Of a DNA stretch of 64,000 nt, positions 29,981 to 39,199 are shown piece after piece. The notes beneath the pieces were generated by a model that was not told the DNA's origin, made no database searches, and worked only from the letters and a program-made list of their open reading frames with translations. The translations under genes and the position numbers were made by a program. Source of the DNA: Nitratidesulfovibrio sp. SRB-5 (GTDB taxonomy: Bacteria > Desulfobacterota > Desulfovibrionia > Desulfovibrionales > Desulfovibrionaceae). Position 1 is the first letter of the stretch, and each line of letters begins with the position of its first letter. The stretch is taken from assembly GCF_019931275.1 (NCBI RefSeq), contig NZ_JAIOTY010000001.1, positions 1,336,650-1,400,649 of the forward strand, written 5' to 3'.

Positions 29981-30077
29981 GGGTCGTCACCGGCACCGAC
30001 CTAGTGCGTGACATGGGATATGTTTACAGCAACATGGAACGAGTGATGATGGTTGTCGCAGGCAAGGGTGCATTGAT

Positions 30078-30908
30078 TCAGCGTGGTATCGACTGTTTTC
30101 CCATCGCCCGGCGCAGCATGCCCACGCCGGACACGGCCATGAATCCTGCCGAAGCCACGGCGATGATGGCCGCGCCGGAGGTCACGTCCCAGCGGTAGGC
30201 CAGGGCCAGCCCGCCCACGCAGAACACGGTGCTCCAGGCGGTGGCGGCGGCCATCATGGATGGCAGCGAGCGGGCCGAGCGCGCCGCGATGAACGGAGGT
30301 ATGGTCAGCAGGGCCATGACCAGCACCAGCCCCACCACGCGGATCAGCATCACCACGCCCACTGCCGTCATGCCCACCACCAGATAGTGGGCGGTGCGCA
30401 CGGGCAGGCCGCGCGCCTCGGCGAACTCGCGATCGAAGGAGGCCACCAGCAGGGTCTGGTGGCACAGGGCCACCACGGCCAGCAGGACGGCGTCCAGTGC
30501 GGCCATCAGGTACAGGTCGGTCAGCGGCACGGCCAGGATGGACCCGAACAGAAAACTCATCAGGTCGGCCTTGTAGCCGGGGGTAAGGTCTATGAGGATG
30601 ATCCCGAAGGCCATGCCCGCCGCCCACAGCACGCCGATGGCCGTGTCGGCCTTTTCGGGCCGCTTCAGGGCCACCCCGGCCATGAGCATGGACGAGGCCA
30701 CGGAAAAGCCGATGGCGCTGGGCAGCACCGGCCAGCCGTAATGGAAGGCCAGCCCCACGCCGCCGTAGGCCGCGTGTGACACCCCGCCCGCCAGGAACAC
30801 CAGCCGGTTCACCACCACCAGGGTGCCGATGACCCCGCAGGCGATGCTGGCCAGCAGCGATGCGGCCAGGGCCTGCTGCATGAAGTCGTAGGAAAGCGCG
30901 TCGAGCAT
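30078..30908 (-). CDS. znuB: Zinc ABC transporter permease
   Basis: ABC-3 family membrane subunit that carries Zn(II) through the inner membrane. 276 residues with eight or so hydrophobic segments. Family landmarks are LVFLAGGVSHAAYGGVGLAF near the N-terminus and LVVGMTAVGVVMLIRVVGLV. Its ATG shares a base with the znuC stop (TGATG). The manganese or iron homologs are similar; zinc is favoured by the histidine-rich ZnuA and the linked Zur-like regulator. Confidence 0.88.
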   Translation of the reverse strand: MLDALSYDFMQQALAASLLASIACGVIGTLVVVNRLVFLAGGVSHAAYGGVGLAFHYGWPVLPSAIGFSVASSMLMAGVALKRPEKADTAIGVLWAAGMAFGIILIDLTPGYKADLMSFLFGSILAVPLTDLYLMAALDAVLLAVVALCHQTLLVASFDREFAEARGLPVRTAHYLVVGMTAVGVVMLIRVVGLVLVMALLTIPPFIAARSARSLPSMMAAATAWSTVFCVGGLALAYRWDVTSGAAIIAVASAGFMAVSGVGMLRRAMGKQSIPR

Positions 30909-31843
30909 CAGGCGTCCTTTGCGACGGGGGAGGGTGCGGCGTCCGCAGCGCCTGGGGCGTCGGGAGCGCCGGGGGAAACGGGGGGCGTGGCGTCGGAAGG
31001 CTTCAGCTCGTCCATACGCGGCAGCACCGGGAACAGCCCGGACACGGAGGATATGAACGCCCCCATGGGGCAGGTCTTTTCGTGGTGGCCGTAGAGCATG
31101 GTCAGCATGTCCGGGGTCAGACCCGCGCCCCGGCTGTGCACCAGGGTGCGGTTGACGAAGGCCACGTTGGAGAAGGTGGACGTGGCGATGGACAGGTCGT
31201 GGCTGACCACCACCAGGGTGTGCGGCCCGCGCAGGGTGCCCAGGAATTCGAAGAAGCAGAACGAGCCCTGCGGGTCGATGGAGGCGGTGGGCTCGTCCAG
31301 CAGCAGCAGTTCCGGCTGGGCCATCAGGGCGCGGGCCACCACGGCCCGCTGGCGCTGCCCGCCGGAAAGCGCGCCCACCATGCGTTGTTCCATGCCGGAA
31401 AGGCCCACCTGGTCCAGCGCCTCGCGGGCGCGGTCGATGGACGCGGCATCGCGTGACCAGTGACGCCCCAGCAGGCCGCGCCGGGTGCCCGCAAGGCCCA
31501 TCAGCACCACGTCCAGCACGGTGACGGGAAAATCCAGCCGGGCCGTGGAGTATTGCGGCACGTAGCCGATGCGCGGCAACGCAGCACGCGGCGCGCCGCC
31601 AAACAGCGCCACGCTGCCGGAACGCGGGGTCAGCAGGCCCAGCAGCAGTTTGAGCAGGGTGGTCTTGCCGCCGCCGTTGGGGCCGAGCACGGCCAGGAAT
31701 TCGCCGCGCTCCACGGTAAGGTCCACGTGGTCCAGCACCGGTTCATCGCCGTAGGCGAAGCACAGGTCGCGCACGGCGATGACCGGTTCATGCGGTGTAT
31801 GCGGTGCGTCCGGCATGCCGGACGCACTGGAGGGCATGTGCAT
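30908..31843 (-). CDS. znuC: Zinc ABC transporter ATP-binding protein
   Basis: ATPase of the zinc importer. 311 residues. Walker A is GPNGGGKTT (about residues 54-62), the signature LSGGQRQR, and Walker B LLLLDEP with the following H-loop VVVSHD. The C-terminus is extended with a proline- and alanine-rich tail ([20 protein letters not shown]). Six bases separate it from znuA. Confidence 0.9.
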   Translation of the reverse strand: MHMPSSASGMPDAPHTPHEPVIAVRDLCFAYGDEPVLDHVDLTVERGEFLAVLGPNGGGKTTLLKLLLGLLTPRSGSVALFGGAPRAALPRIGYVPQYSTARLDFPVTVLDVVLMGLAGTRRGLLGRHWSRDAASIDRAREALDQVGLSGMEQRMVGALSGGQRQRAVVARALMAQPELLLLDEPTASIDPQGSFCFFEFLGTLRGPHTLVVVSHDLSIATSTFSNVAFVNRTLVHSRGAGLTPDMLTMLYGHHEKTCPMGAFISSVSGLFPVLPRMDELKPSDATPPVSPGAPDAPGAADAAPSPVAKDA

Positions 31844-31849
31844 GCGTGC

Positions 31850-32884
31850 CTACTTGCCGAGGGGGTGGTTCAGGGTTTGGGCCATGGCTTCGGCCACGCG
31901 GCGGATGTTGGCGGCCCAGTCTTCGGCCAGCGGGTCGGCCTCGATGAGCTTTGCCCCCACGTTGCGGGCGATGGTTTCCGCGCCGCGCTTCGAGAATTGC
32001 GGCTGGACGAAAAGGGCTTCGATCTTTTCCTTCCTGGCGAACTCCACGATGCGGGTCAACTGCCTGGGCCCGGGCTCGCGGCCTTCCACTTCAATGGCCA
32101 CTTCGCGCAGGTTGTAGTTGTGGGCGAAGTAGCTCCACGCCGGGTGAAAGACCATGAAGCGGCGGCGGTTTTCGGGCACGTTCTCGAACAGGCCGTTGAT
32201 GTGCAGGTCCAGTTCGTCCAGCTCGCGCACGAAGGCGTCGTGGTTGGCGCGGTACACGGCGGCGTGGGCCGGGTCGGCCTTGACCAGCGCGGCCTTGATG
32301 GAACCGGCCATCATCTTGACCAGCGCGGGAGACAGCCAGATGTGCGGATCGCCGCCTTCGTGGTCGTGGTGGTGGGCGTCGGCGGCCTCGCCTTCGTGCC
32401 CCTCATCCAGAACATGCTCGTCCTGCGGCAAAAGGTCGATGCCCTTTTCCAGGCGCACCACGGTCATGTCCTTGCCGCCCGCCGCCATGATGCGGTCCAG
32501 CCAGGATTTTTCGAAGGGCACGCCGATGGTCATGTACAGTTTGGCGCCGGCAAGCCCGCGCATCTGGCTGGGTTTCGGCTCGTAGGTGTGCGGGTCGGCA
32601 CCGGGGGGCACCATTACCGTCACCTCGGCCAGGTCGCCCGCAATGCGCTGGATGAAATACTTCTGCGGCAGGATGCTGACCGCCACCTGCACGGTGGCAG
32701 CGGCGCTGGCGGGCGCAACGGCGGGGGAGCCGGGCGCGGCAAGCAGGCCGGACAGCAGGAGCGGGAAGAACAGGGCGCACAGCCCGAACCGCGCTTCCCG
32801 GGCATATCTGGCAAGCCGGGCATATCTGGCAAGCCGGGCAAACCGGGACGGGGTGGCTTTCGCAAGGGCAAGGGGAGTGTTCAT
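31850..32884 (-). CDS. znuA: Zinc ABC transporter substrate-binding protein
   Basis: Periplasmic cluster A-I metal-binding protein. 344 residues from the ATG at 32884, which has GGAGG at good distance; a TTG at 32929 would lie inside the operator and is rejected. The signal peptide n-region is extended by an in-frame repeat (ARLARY twice, residues 16-27) before the hydrophobic core. The mature protein has PHTYEPKPSQ, a histidine-rich loop (DAHHHDHEGGDPHIWLSP) and FHPAWSYFAHNY, the expected zinc ligands. Confidence 0.92.
   Translation of the reverse strand: MNTPLALAKATPSRFARLARYARLARYAREARFGLCALFFPLLLSGLLAAPGSPAVAPASAAATVQVAVSILPQKYFIQRIAGDLAEVTVMVPPGADPHTYEPKPSQMRGLAGAKLYMTIGVPFEKSWLDRIMAAGGKDMTVVRLEKGIDLLPQDEHVLDEGHEGEAADAHHHDHEGGDPHIWLSPALVKMMAGSIKAALVKADPAHAAVYRANHDAFVRELDELDLHINGLFENVPENRRRFMVFHPAWSYFAHNYNLREVAIEVEGREPGPRQLTRIVEFARKEKIEALFVQPQFSKRGAETIARNVGAKLIEADPLAEDWAANIRRVAEAMAQTLNHPLGK
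32800..32835 (-). repeat. In-frame 18-bp duplication in the znuA signal region
   Basis: Two perfect 18-bp copies, followed by a partial third, encode ARLARY twice in the positively charged part of the ZnuA signal peptide. Confidence 0.93.
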
Positions 32885-32922
32885 GGCGCCTCCGGCGATG
32901 GAATCCGGGATGAGGGATTGAT

Positions 32923-32941
32923 AATGCAACTCTGTTGCATT
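32923..32941. promoter_or_regulatory. Zur-box candidate upstream of znuA
   Basis: AATGCAAC-TCT-GTTGCATT is a perfect 8-bp inverted repeat with a 3-base centre, 39 bases upstream of the znuA ATG. It is AT-rich in a GC-rich context. Its size and placement fit a Fur-superfamily operator that would shut the zinc importer off when zinc is plentiful. Confidence 0.75.
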
Positions 32942-33074
32942 TTGAGTGTGTAGCCCTCTGGCAGCACGGTGTCAACGCACCGGGGCGAAAGAAGGGAAAA
33001 GATGGGGGCAGTGGTGGGGGGCTGCCCGTCCCTTTCCTGCACGGGGCGGGCACATCCCCCGTTTTCCGCAAGGC

Positions 33075-33181
33075 CCCGCCGTGCGCGCCGGTCGCGCCTA
33101 CCCGTCCCGCCGTGCGCGCCGGTCGCGCCTACCCGTCCCGCCGTGCGCGCCGGTCGCGCCTACCCGTCCCGCCGTCGACCG
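33075..33181. repeat. 31-bp tandem repeat
   Basis: Three identical 31-bp units (33075-33105, 33106-33136, 33137-33167), then a partial fourth. There are no spacers, so this is not a CRISPR array. Confidence 0.95.
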
Positions 33182-33243
33182 TTGCGCCAGCCTTGCCTCC
33201 AACCGTTGGGCCTGTCCCCCTCGCCTGTCTGTTGCACGTGGCT

Positions 33244-33289
33244 GGCGCATCGTCCGGGCGCACTGGCTTGGCGCATCGTCCGGGCGCAC
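33244..33289. repeat. 20-bp direct repeat upstream of ispG
   Basis: GGCGCATCGTCCGGGCGCAC occurs twice, 26 bases apart, followed by a third partial CCGTCCGGGCGG. Confidence 0.9.
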
Positions 33290-33399
33290 CGTCCGGGCGG
33301 CGGTGGCGCCCTTGGCGAGCAGGGGGAAATGCAGTATGAACCATCAATTCGGCCCGCGCCCTCCGGGTGCCGTCGGTCGTCCATCTTCAGGGACCATTC

Positions 33400-34491
33400 A
33401 TGACCATCGAACGCAGGCGGACCCGCGAGGTCCGCATCGGCTCCGTGCGCATCGGGGGGGACAACCCCGTGGTGGTGCAGAGCATGGCCAACACCGACAC
33501 GCGCGACGTGGACGCCACCGTGGCGCAAATCCGCGCGCTGGCCGCCGTGGGGTGCGAGGTGGTGCGCCTTGCCGTGCTGAACGAGGCGGCTGCGGCGGCC
33601 ATCGGCCCCATTCGCGCCGCATCGCCCGTGCCGTTGGTGGCGGACATCCATTTCGACCACCGCCTGGCCGTGGCCGCGCTGGAAGCAGGCGTGGACGCCC
33701 TGCGCATCAACCCCGGCAACATCGGGGGCGAGGCCAACGTGGCCCGCGTGGTGGACGCGGCCCGCGCGCGTGGCGCGTGCATCCGGGTGGGGGTCAATTC
33801 CGGCTCTGTGGAAAAACACCTGCTGGAACGCTTTGGCGGGCCCACGCCCGAAGCCATGGTGGAAAGCGCCCTCGGCCATGTGCGCATGCTGGAGGACCGG
33901 GGCTTCGGCGACATCAAGATATCGCTGAAATCCTCGTCGGTGTTGCACACCATAGACGCCTACCGCGTGCTGGCCGAACGGTGCGACTACCCCCTGCACA
34001 TCGGCGTGACAGAGGCGGGCACCATGCTGCGCGGGTCGGTCAAGTCGTCCGTGGGCCTTGGCGTGCTGCTGTGGCTGGGCATTGGCGACACGCTGCGCGT
34101 ATCGCTGACCAGCGACCCGGTGGAGGAAATCCCCGTGGCGTGGGAAATTCTGCGCTCGCTGGGGCTGCGCCACCGGGGGCCGGAAATCATCTCCTGCCCG
34201 ACATGCGGGCGCACCGAAATAGGGCTCATCAGCCTTGCGCAGGAAGTGGAGCGCCGCCTCGCGGGCGAGACGGAAAACTTCAAGGTGGCCGTCATGGGCT
34301 GCGCCGTCAACGGCCCCGGTGAAGCGCGCGAGGCCGACATCGGCATTGCGGGCGGGCGCGACAAGGGCATCATCTTCCGCAAGGGAGAGATCATACGAAC
34401 AGTCAAGGGCGGCGCGAACCTGCTCGCCGCCTTCATGGAAGAACTCGATACGTTCCTTGCCGAACGCAAGGCAGCCAGAAAGGACAGCTGA
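33400..34491 (+). CDS. ispG: 4-hydroxy-3-methylbut-2-enyl diphosphate synthase (IspG/GcpE)
   Basis: Iron-sulfur enzyme converting MEcPP to HMBPP in the non-mevalonate isoprenoid pathway. 363 residues from the ATG at 33400. The TIM-barrel half shows [14 protein letters not shown] and [13 protein letters not shown]. The C-terminal cluster-binding half has SCPTCGRTE and [11 protein letters not shown], which supply the three cysteine ligands. Short bacterial form without the plant-type insert. Its TGA overlaps the proS ATG by one base. Confidence 0.96.
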   Translation: MTIERRRTREVRIGSVRIGGDNPVVVQSMANTDTRDVDATVAQIRALAAVGCEVVRLAVLNEAAAAAIGPIRAASPVPLVADIHFDHRLAVAALEAGVDALRINPGNIGGEANVARVVDAARARGACIRVGVNSGSVEKHLLERFGGPTPEAMVESALGHVRMLEDRGFGDIKISLKSSSVLHTIDAYRVLAERCDYPLHIGVTEAGTMLRGSVKSSVGLGVLLWLGIGDTLRVSLTSDPVEEIPVAWEILRSLGLRHRGPEIISCPTCGRTEIGLISLAQEVERRLAGETENFKVAVMGCAVNGPGEAREADIGIAGGRDKGIIFRKGEIIRTVKGGANLLAAFMEELDTFLAERKAARKDS

Positions 34492-36218
34492 TGCGCTGGA
34501 GCAATTGCTACATCCCCACCCTGAAGGAAGCCCCGGCAGACGCCGAGGTGGTCAGCCACAAGCTGCTCACCCGCGCGGGCATGGTCCGCAAGCTTACCTC
34601 GGGCATCTACATCTACTTGCCGCTTGGCCTGAAGGCCATCGAGAAGACCGCCGCCATCGTGCGCGAGGAAATGAACCGCGCGGGCGCACTGGAACTTTCC
34701 ATGCCCATGGTGCAGCCCGCCGACCTGTGGCAGGAATCGGGCCGCTGGGAATTCTACGGCAAGGAACTGCTGCGCTTTCAGGACCGCAATGGCCGCGACT
34801 ATTGCCTTGGACCCACGCACGAGGAAGTCATCACCGACCTCGTGCGTGGCGAGGTGCGCTCGTACCGCCAGCTGCCCATCAACCTGTACCAGATACAGAC
34901 CAAGTTCCGCGACGAGATCCGCCCGCGCTTCGGCCTGATGCGCGGTCGCGAGTTCATCATGAAGGACGCCTATTCCTTCGACCGTGACGAGGCCGGGGCC
35001 GACAAGAGCTACCGGGCCATGTACGAGGCCTATCAGCAGGTGTTCAAGCGCCTTGGCCTGCGCTTCCGCGCGGTGGAGGCGGATTCCGGTTCCATCGGCG
35101 GCAGCTTCTCGCACGAGTTCATGGTGCTGGCCGACACCGGCGAAGACACCATCGCCGCCTGCACCGGCTGCGAGTACGCGGCCAACGTGGAGCGCGCCGA
35201 GGTGGCCGCCCCTGCGGTACCCGCCTCGCTGCCCGCCGTGGGCGCCATCGAAGAAGTGCCCACCCCCGGCAAGCACACCGTGGAAGAGGTGTGCGCCTTC
35301 CTCGGCGTGCCGCAGTCCGCGCTGGTCAAGACGCTGATCCTGGTGGCCGACGGCAAGCCCGTGGCCGCGCTGGTGCGCGGCGACCGCGAACTGAACGACG
35401 TGAAGCTGAAGAACCTGCTCAAGTGCGACGAACTGGAGCTTGCCACGCCCGAACTGGTGCAGCAGGTCACCGGCGCGCCCGTGGGCTTTGCCGGTCCCGT
35501 GGGCCTGAACGTGGAACGCGTCTTCGCCGACCACGAACTGCTGGCCTCCGACGGGTGGATCACCGGCGCCAACAAGGGCGACACCCACCTGCGCAACGTC
35601 AGTCTGCCCCGCGACGCCAGGATCGAACGCTACGCCGACCTGCGCGTGATCACCCCCGCCGACGCCTGCCCGCGTTGTGGCCAGCCCATCGAGCTGACGC
35701 GCGGCATCGAGGTGGGCCACGTGTTCAAGCTGGGCACCAAGTACAGCGAACCCCTGAAGTGCACCTTCCTTGACGAAGACGGCAAGGAAAAGGTCATGGT
35801 CATGGGCTGTTACGGCATCGGCGTGTCGCGCGTGGTGGCCTCGTGCATCGAGCAGAACCACGACGCCGACGGCATCGTGTTCCCGCCGCCCATCGCCCCC
35901 TTCGAGGCCGTGCTGTGCTGCCTGGACCCCAAGAACGGCGAGACCCTGGGCAAGGCCGAGGAGTTCTATGCCGAACTCAAGGCCCAGGGCGTGGACGTCA
36001 TCCTGGACGACCGCGACGAGCGCCCCGGCGTCAAGTTCAAGGACGCCGACCTCGTGGGCATGCCCCTGCAACTGGTGGTCGGCGGCAAGGGCCTGGCGCG
36101 CGGCATCGTGGAAGCCAAGGACCGCCGCACCGGCGAAAAGACCGAACTGCCCGTGGAAGGCTTCGCCGAAGCCTTCCGCACCTGGCGCGCCGCCGTGCGC
36201 GCGGGCTGGGGGCTGTAA
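34491..36218 (+). CDS. proS: Prolyl-tRNA synthetase, bacterial type with editing domain
   Basis: Class II synthetase charging tRNA-Pro. 575 residues. Motif 1 lies near [19 protein letters not shown], motif 2 in [19 protein letters not shown], and motif 3 in [14 protein letters not shown] YbaK-type editing insertion sits between them, about residues 230-390 ([20 protein letters not shown]). The C-terminal anticodon-binding domain contains [18 protein letters not shown]. Coupled to ispG by TGATG. Confidence 0.97.
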   Translation: MRWSNCYIPTLKEAPADAEVVSHKLLTRAGMVRKLTSGIYIYLPLGLKAIEKTAAIVREEMNRAGALELSMPMVQPADLWQESGRWEFYGKELLRFQDRNGRDYCLGPTHEEVITDLVRGEVRSYRQLPINLYQIQTKFRDEIRPRFGLMRGREFIMKDAYSFDRDEAGADKSYRAMYEAYQQVFKRLGLRFRAVEADSGSIGGSFSHEFMVLADTGEDTIAACTGCEYAANVERAEVAAPAVPASLPAVGAIEEVPTPGKHTVEEVCAFLGVPQSALVKTLILVADGKPVAALVRGDRELNDVKLKNLLKCDELELATPELVQQVTGAPVGFAGPVGLNVERVFADHELLASDGWITGANKGDTHLRNVSLPRDARIERYADLRVITPADACPRCGQPIELTRGIEVGHVFKLGTKYSEPLKCTFLDEDGKEKVMVMGCYGIGVSRVVASCIEQNHDADGIVFPPPIAPFEAVLCCLDPKNGETLGKAEEFYAELKAQGVDVILDDRDERPGVKFKDADLVGMPLQLVVGGKGLARGIVEAKDRRTGEKTELPVEGFAEAFRTWRAAVRAGWGL

Positions 36219-36241
36219 GGCTATCAGACTATGAAGAGTTA

Positions 36242-36307
36242 CCGGGGAGGGAACCCTTTAAAAAGGGTCTCCCTCCCCGGACCCCACCCCCCCAAATTTT
36301 TCAATTG
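36242..36307. repeat. Dispersed palindromic element, copy 2
   Basis: CCGGGGAGGG...CTCCCTCCCCGG with ACCCTTT/AAAAGGGT inside, then a C-run and AAATTTTTCAATTG. Close to copy 1 at 26926. Located between proS and xseA, and followed by a second hairpin (CAGGGGGC/GCCCCCTG at 36332-36350). Confidence 0.85.
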
Positions 36308-36383
36308 ACCCATCGCACCCGAAAGGGGGTGCAGGGGGCAGCGCCCCCTGCCCGCCGGAGGCGCATAAAAAACCTCGCGCGCC

Positions 36384-37874
36384 ATGAGCACCATCTACAC
36401 CGTGGGTGAATTGACCCGGGCCATCCGGGCCGCCGTGGAGGGCGGATTTCCCTTTGTGTGGGTGCGCGGGCAGGTGAGCAACCTGTCGCGCCCGGCCTCG
36501 GGGCATTGCTATTTCGCGCTTAAGGACGAGGACGCGGTGTTGAACTGCGTGTGGTTCCGGGGCAACCAGCGCGACGCGGAACATTTCGACCCCATGACCG
36601 GCGAAGTGTTCGAGGACGGGCCGCGCCCCGGCCTTGCGCGCACCATGGCCAACGGCCAGGAGTTGCTGTGCGCGGGGCGGCTGACGGTGTACCCGCCGCG
36701 CGGCGGCTACCAGCTGGTGGTCGAAATGGCGCAGGACGCGGGCCTGGGGCGGCTGCACGCGCAGTTCGAGGCGCTGAAGGCCCGCCTTGCCGAGCGGGGA
36801 TATTTCGACGCGGCGCGCAAGCGTCCGCTGCCGCGCCATCCGGAACGGGTGGCGGTGATCACGGCCCCAGGCGGGGCGGCGGTGCGCGATTTTCTGCGCA
36901 TGGCGGACGAGCGCGGCTGGGGCTGCGAGATACGCATCCACCCGGTGCCGGTGCAGGGCGACGAGGCACCCCCGCGCATTGCGGCGGCGCTGGCCGAGGT
37001 GGCCGCGCAGGGCTGGGCGCAGGTGGCGGTGCTGATCCGGGGCGGCGGTTCGCTGGAAGACCTATGGGCCTTCAACGACGAGCGGGTTGCCACGGCGGTG
37101 TTCGGCAGCCCCTTGCCGGTGCTGGCGGGCATCGGCCACGAGGTGGACCACACCATGGCCGACATGACCGCCGACGTGCGCGCGGCCACGCCCACCCATG
37201 CGGCGCAGTTGCTGTGGCCGGAACGGCGCGAACTGGCGCAGCGCGTGGACGAACTGGAAATGGCCCTGACGCGCGGCATGGAACGCCGCTTTGCCCGGCT
37301 GGACGAACAGCTGGGTGCGCTGCTGCGCGGGCTGGCCTGGCTGTCGCCGGAACGGGCGCTGGCCCGGCTGGACGAACGTTTTGCCGACGCGGCGGCCCGT
37401 TTGGGCCGGGCGTGGGAGATGCTGGCCCGGCGCGATGCGGCGCGGCTGGACGCGGCGGACGCGGCACTGGCCCGCACGCTGGGGCCGGAGGCGTGGGAGC
37501 GGCGTGAGCGCGCCGTGGACGCGCTGGAAGCGCGCCTGCGCTGGGCGGGCGAACGCGCCGTGACCGGGCGCGAACACGAGTTGGAACGTTGCGCCCTGCG
37601 GCTGGACGCGCTGGACCCGCTGCGCCCGCTGGAGCGCGGCTACAGCCTGGTGCGCCGGGCCGACGGCGGCTTTCTGCGCAGCGTGGCCGAGGTTGCCCCC
37701 GGCGATGCGCTGGCCGTGCTGGTGCGCGACGGCGAGGTGGACGTGACCGTGCGCGGCGCGCGGCCCGGAGGGATGCTGGAGCAGGGCGGCGCGGGCGATG
37801 CTGGCCGCACCGCAGGAAACGGCGGCAATGCCGGAACGGGCGCCACGGAGCGGGGCGCCGGAGATATTTCGTGA
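36384..37874 (+). CDS. xseA: Exodeoxyribonuclease VII large subunit
   Basis: Nuclease subunit that degrades single-stranded DNA with XseB. 496 residues. The N-terminal OB domain carries VWVRGQVSNLSRPASGHCYF. The catalytic domain includes VITAPGGAAVRDFL, VLIRGGGSLEDLWAFNDE and GIGHEVDHTMAD. A long coiled-coil region follows, then LRPLERGYSLVRR. The last about 35 residues are glycine-rich and variable. The stop overlaps the next ATG (TGATG). Confidence 0.95.
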   Translation: MSTIYTVGELTRAIRAAVEGGFPFVWVRGQVSNLSRPASGHCYFALKDEDAVLNCVWFRGNQRDAEHFDPMTGEVFEDGPRPGLARTMANGQELLCAGRLTVYPPRGGYQLVVEMAQDAGLGRLHAQFEALKARLAERGYFDAARKRPLPRHPERVAVITAPGGAAVRDFLRMADERGWGCEIRIHPVPVQGDEAPPRIAAALAEVAAQGWAQVAVLIRGGGSLEDLWAFNDERVATAVFGSPLPVLAGIGHEVDHTMADMTADVRAATPTHAAQLLWPERRELAQRVDELEMALTRGMERRFARLDEQLGALLRGLAWLSPERALARLDERFADAAARLGRAWEMLARRDAARLDAADAALARTLGPEAWERRERAVDALEARLRWAGERAVTGREHELERCALRLDALDPLRPLERGYSLVRRADGGFLRSVAEVAPGDALAVLVRDGEVDVTVRGARPGGMLEQGGAGDAGRTAGNGGNAGTGATERGAGDIS

Positions 37875-38884
37875 TGCAGTGTTTTCCGTGTGCCGGGGGG
37901 GATGGCCGGGGAGCCGCCCGCCTGTGGGCGGTGCTGGTGGCGGGTCGCGGTCTGGCCGTGTTGTTGGTCGCGTTGTCGGTACTGTCGTCGGCCTTGCTGG
38001 TGGGGGTATCGGCCATGCCCGCCCGGGCGGCGGTGCTGTCTTTGGATGCCCCGGAATCCACCGGCGACGGCAAGCCCTTCGTGGTCACGGTGGCGGCGGA
38101 TGCGCCGGGCGACGTGGTGCTGGACTGGCGCGGCCAGGCCGTCACCGTGCCCGTGGCGCCTGCTGACGCCGGGTCTGCTAGCCCTGCCGATCCTGTCCGC
38201 TGGATTGGTCAGGCCATCCTGGCCGTGCCGCTGGACACCAAACCGGGTACGGAGACGTTGCGCGCCCGCGTTGCCGGGCAGCCCAAGGCCGCGCCCGCCG
38301 TGACCCGTGCCGTCGCCGTGGTTCGCGCCGCCTATCCGGAGCAGCGCCTGACCGTGGAAGGCAAGTACGTCAACCCGGACAAGACCGCGCTGGACCGCCA
38401 CGAGGCGGAGCGCGTCCGCGTGAAGGCCGCGCTGGCCCTGCGTACCCCGGAACGCCTGTGGGCACTGCCCATGGCCCGGCCCGTGCCGGGCGACGTATCC
38501 AGCCTGTTCGGCCTGCGCCGGGTGTTCAACGGCGAACCACGCGCGCCGCATCGCGGGCTGGACCTGCGCGGCGAGGCGGGCGAGCTGGTGAAGGCCTGTG
38601 CGGCGGGGCGGGTGGTGCTGGCCGAGAATCATTATTTTGCCGGAAATTCCGTGTACATCGACCACGGCATGGGCGTGGTCAGCATGTATTTTCACCTGCT
38701 TGCCATGGATGTGGCCCCCGGCCAGATGGTGGCGCGGGACCAGGTCATCGGCAAGGTAGGCAGTACGGGGCGGGTCACCGGGCCGCACCTGCATTTCGGC
38801 ATGGCGGTGCTTGGCGACATGGTGGACCCTCAGGTATTGCTGGACAACGCGCCCGCGAACACGGGCGCGAGCACACGGGAGTAA
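37874..38884 (+). CDS. M23-family peptidase (LytM-like), exported
   Basis: 336 residues. After a short leader, a hydrophobic signal segment (about residues 18-45, LAVLLVALSVLSSALLVGVS) ends at an AMPARA site. The second half is a LytM/M23 metallopeptidase domain with zinc ligands in PHRGLDLRG and GPHLHFG and the third in the VYIDHGMGVVSMYFHL region, so it is probably active on cell-wall peptide cross-bridges. It lies between xseA and xseB, an unusual position. Confidence 0.9.
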   Translation: MQCFPCAGGDGRGAARLWAVLVAGRGLAVLLVALSVLSSALLVGVSAMPARAAVLSLDAPESTGDGKPFVVTVAADAPGDVVLDWRGQAVTVPVAPADAGSASPADPVRWIGQAILAVPLDTKPGTETLRARVAGQPKAAPAVTRAVAVVRAAYPEQRLTVEGKYVNPDKTALDRHEAERVRVKAALALRTPERLWALPMARPVPGDVSSLFGLRRVFNGEPRAPHRGLDLRGEAGELVKACAAGRVVLAENHYFAGNSVYIDHGMGVVSMYFHLLAMDVAPGQMVARDQVIGKVGSTGRVTGPHLHFGMAVLGDMVDPQVLLDNAPANTGASTRE

Positions 38885-38887
38885 CGC

Positions 38888-39199
38888 ATGGCCGCGCGCG
38901 CACGAAGGAATGCGGGGGCAGAGGCCCCAGTTGAGGTTGTTGAGGTTGATGGCGTTGTGGAACAGGCCGTGGCCACGGTGGATTACGAAGCCGCAATGGC
39001 CCGCCTGCAAGAGGTGGTGGCCGCGCTGGAAGCGGGCGATCTGCCGCTGGAGCGCAGCGTGGCCCTGTACAAGGAAGGGCTGGGCCTGTCCCGCGCCTGC
39101 CGCGACCGGCTGCGCACGGCCCGCAACGAGATACGCCTGTTCACCGAAGGCGGCCTGAAGGATTTTGAAGGGGTGAGGGACGATGCTGACGCCGAGTGA
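38888..39199 (+). CDS. xseB: Exodeoxyribonuclease VII small subunit
   Basis: 103 residues. The conserved core is [20 protein letters not shown] followed by [20 protein letters not shown], the XseB signature. An N-terminal extension of about 30 residues is variable and acidic. It overlaps the start of the following ispA gene by 17 bases, indicating coupling. Confidence 0.93.
   Translation: MAARARRNAGAEAPVEVVEVDGVVEQAVATVDYEAAMARLQEVVAALEAGDLPLERSVALYKEGLGLSRACRDRLRTARNEIRLFTEGGLKDFEGVRDDADAE

Larger units (their letters stand above)
32942..33399. other. Repeat-rich gap between znuA and ispG
   Basis: About 460 bases between divergent genes. No coding sequence is supported; open frames merely read through tandem repeats. 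It contains the 31-bp array at 33075-33181 and a 20-bp direct repeat (33244-33263 and 33270-33289). The ispG promoter is not recognisable. Confidence 0.55.

Noticed and set aside
32885-32929. TTG start of ZnuA at 32929
   Set aside because: It lies inside the palindromic operator and lacks a ribosome-binding site; the ATG at 32884 has GGAGG.
33075-33181. Possible CRISPR array
   Set aside because: The 31-bp units are directly contiguous with no spacers and no cas genes nearby.
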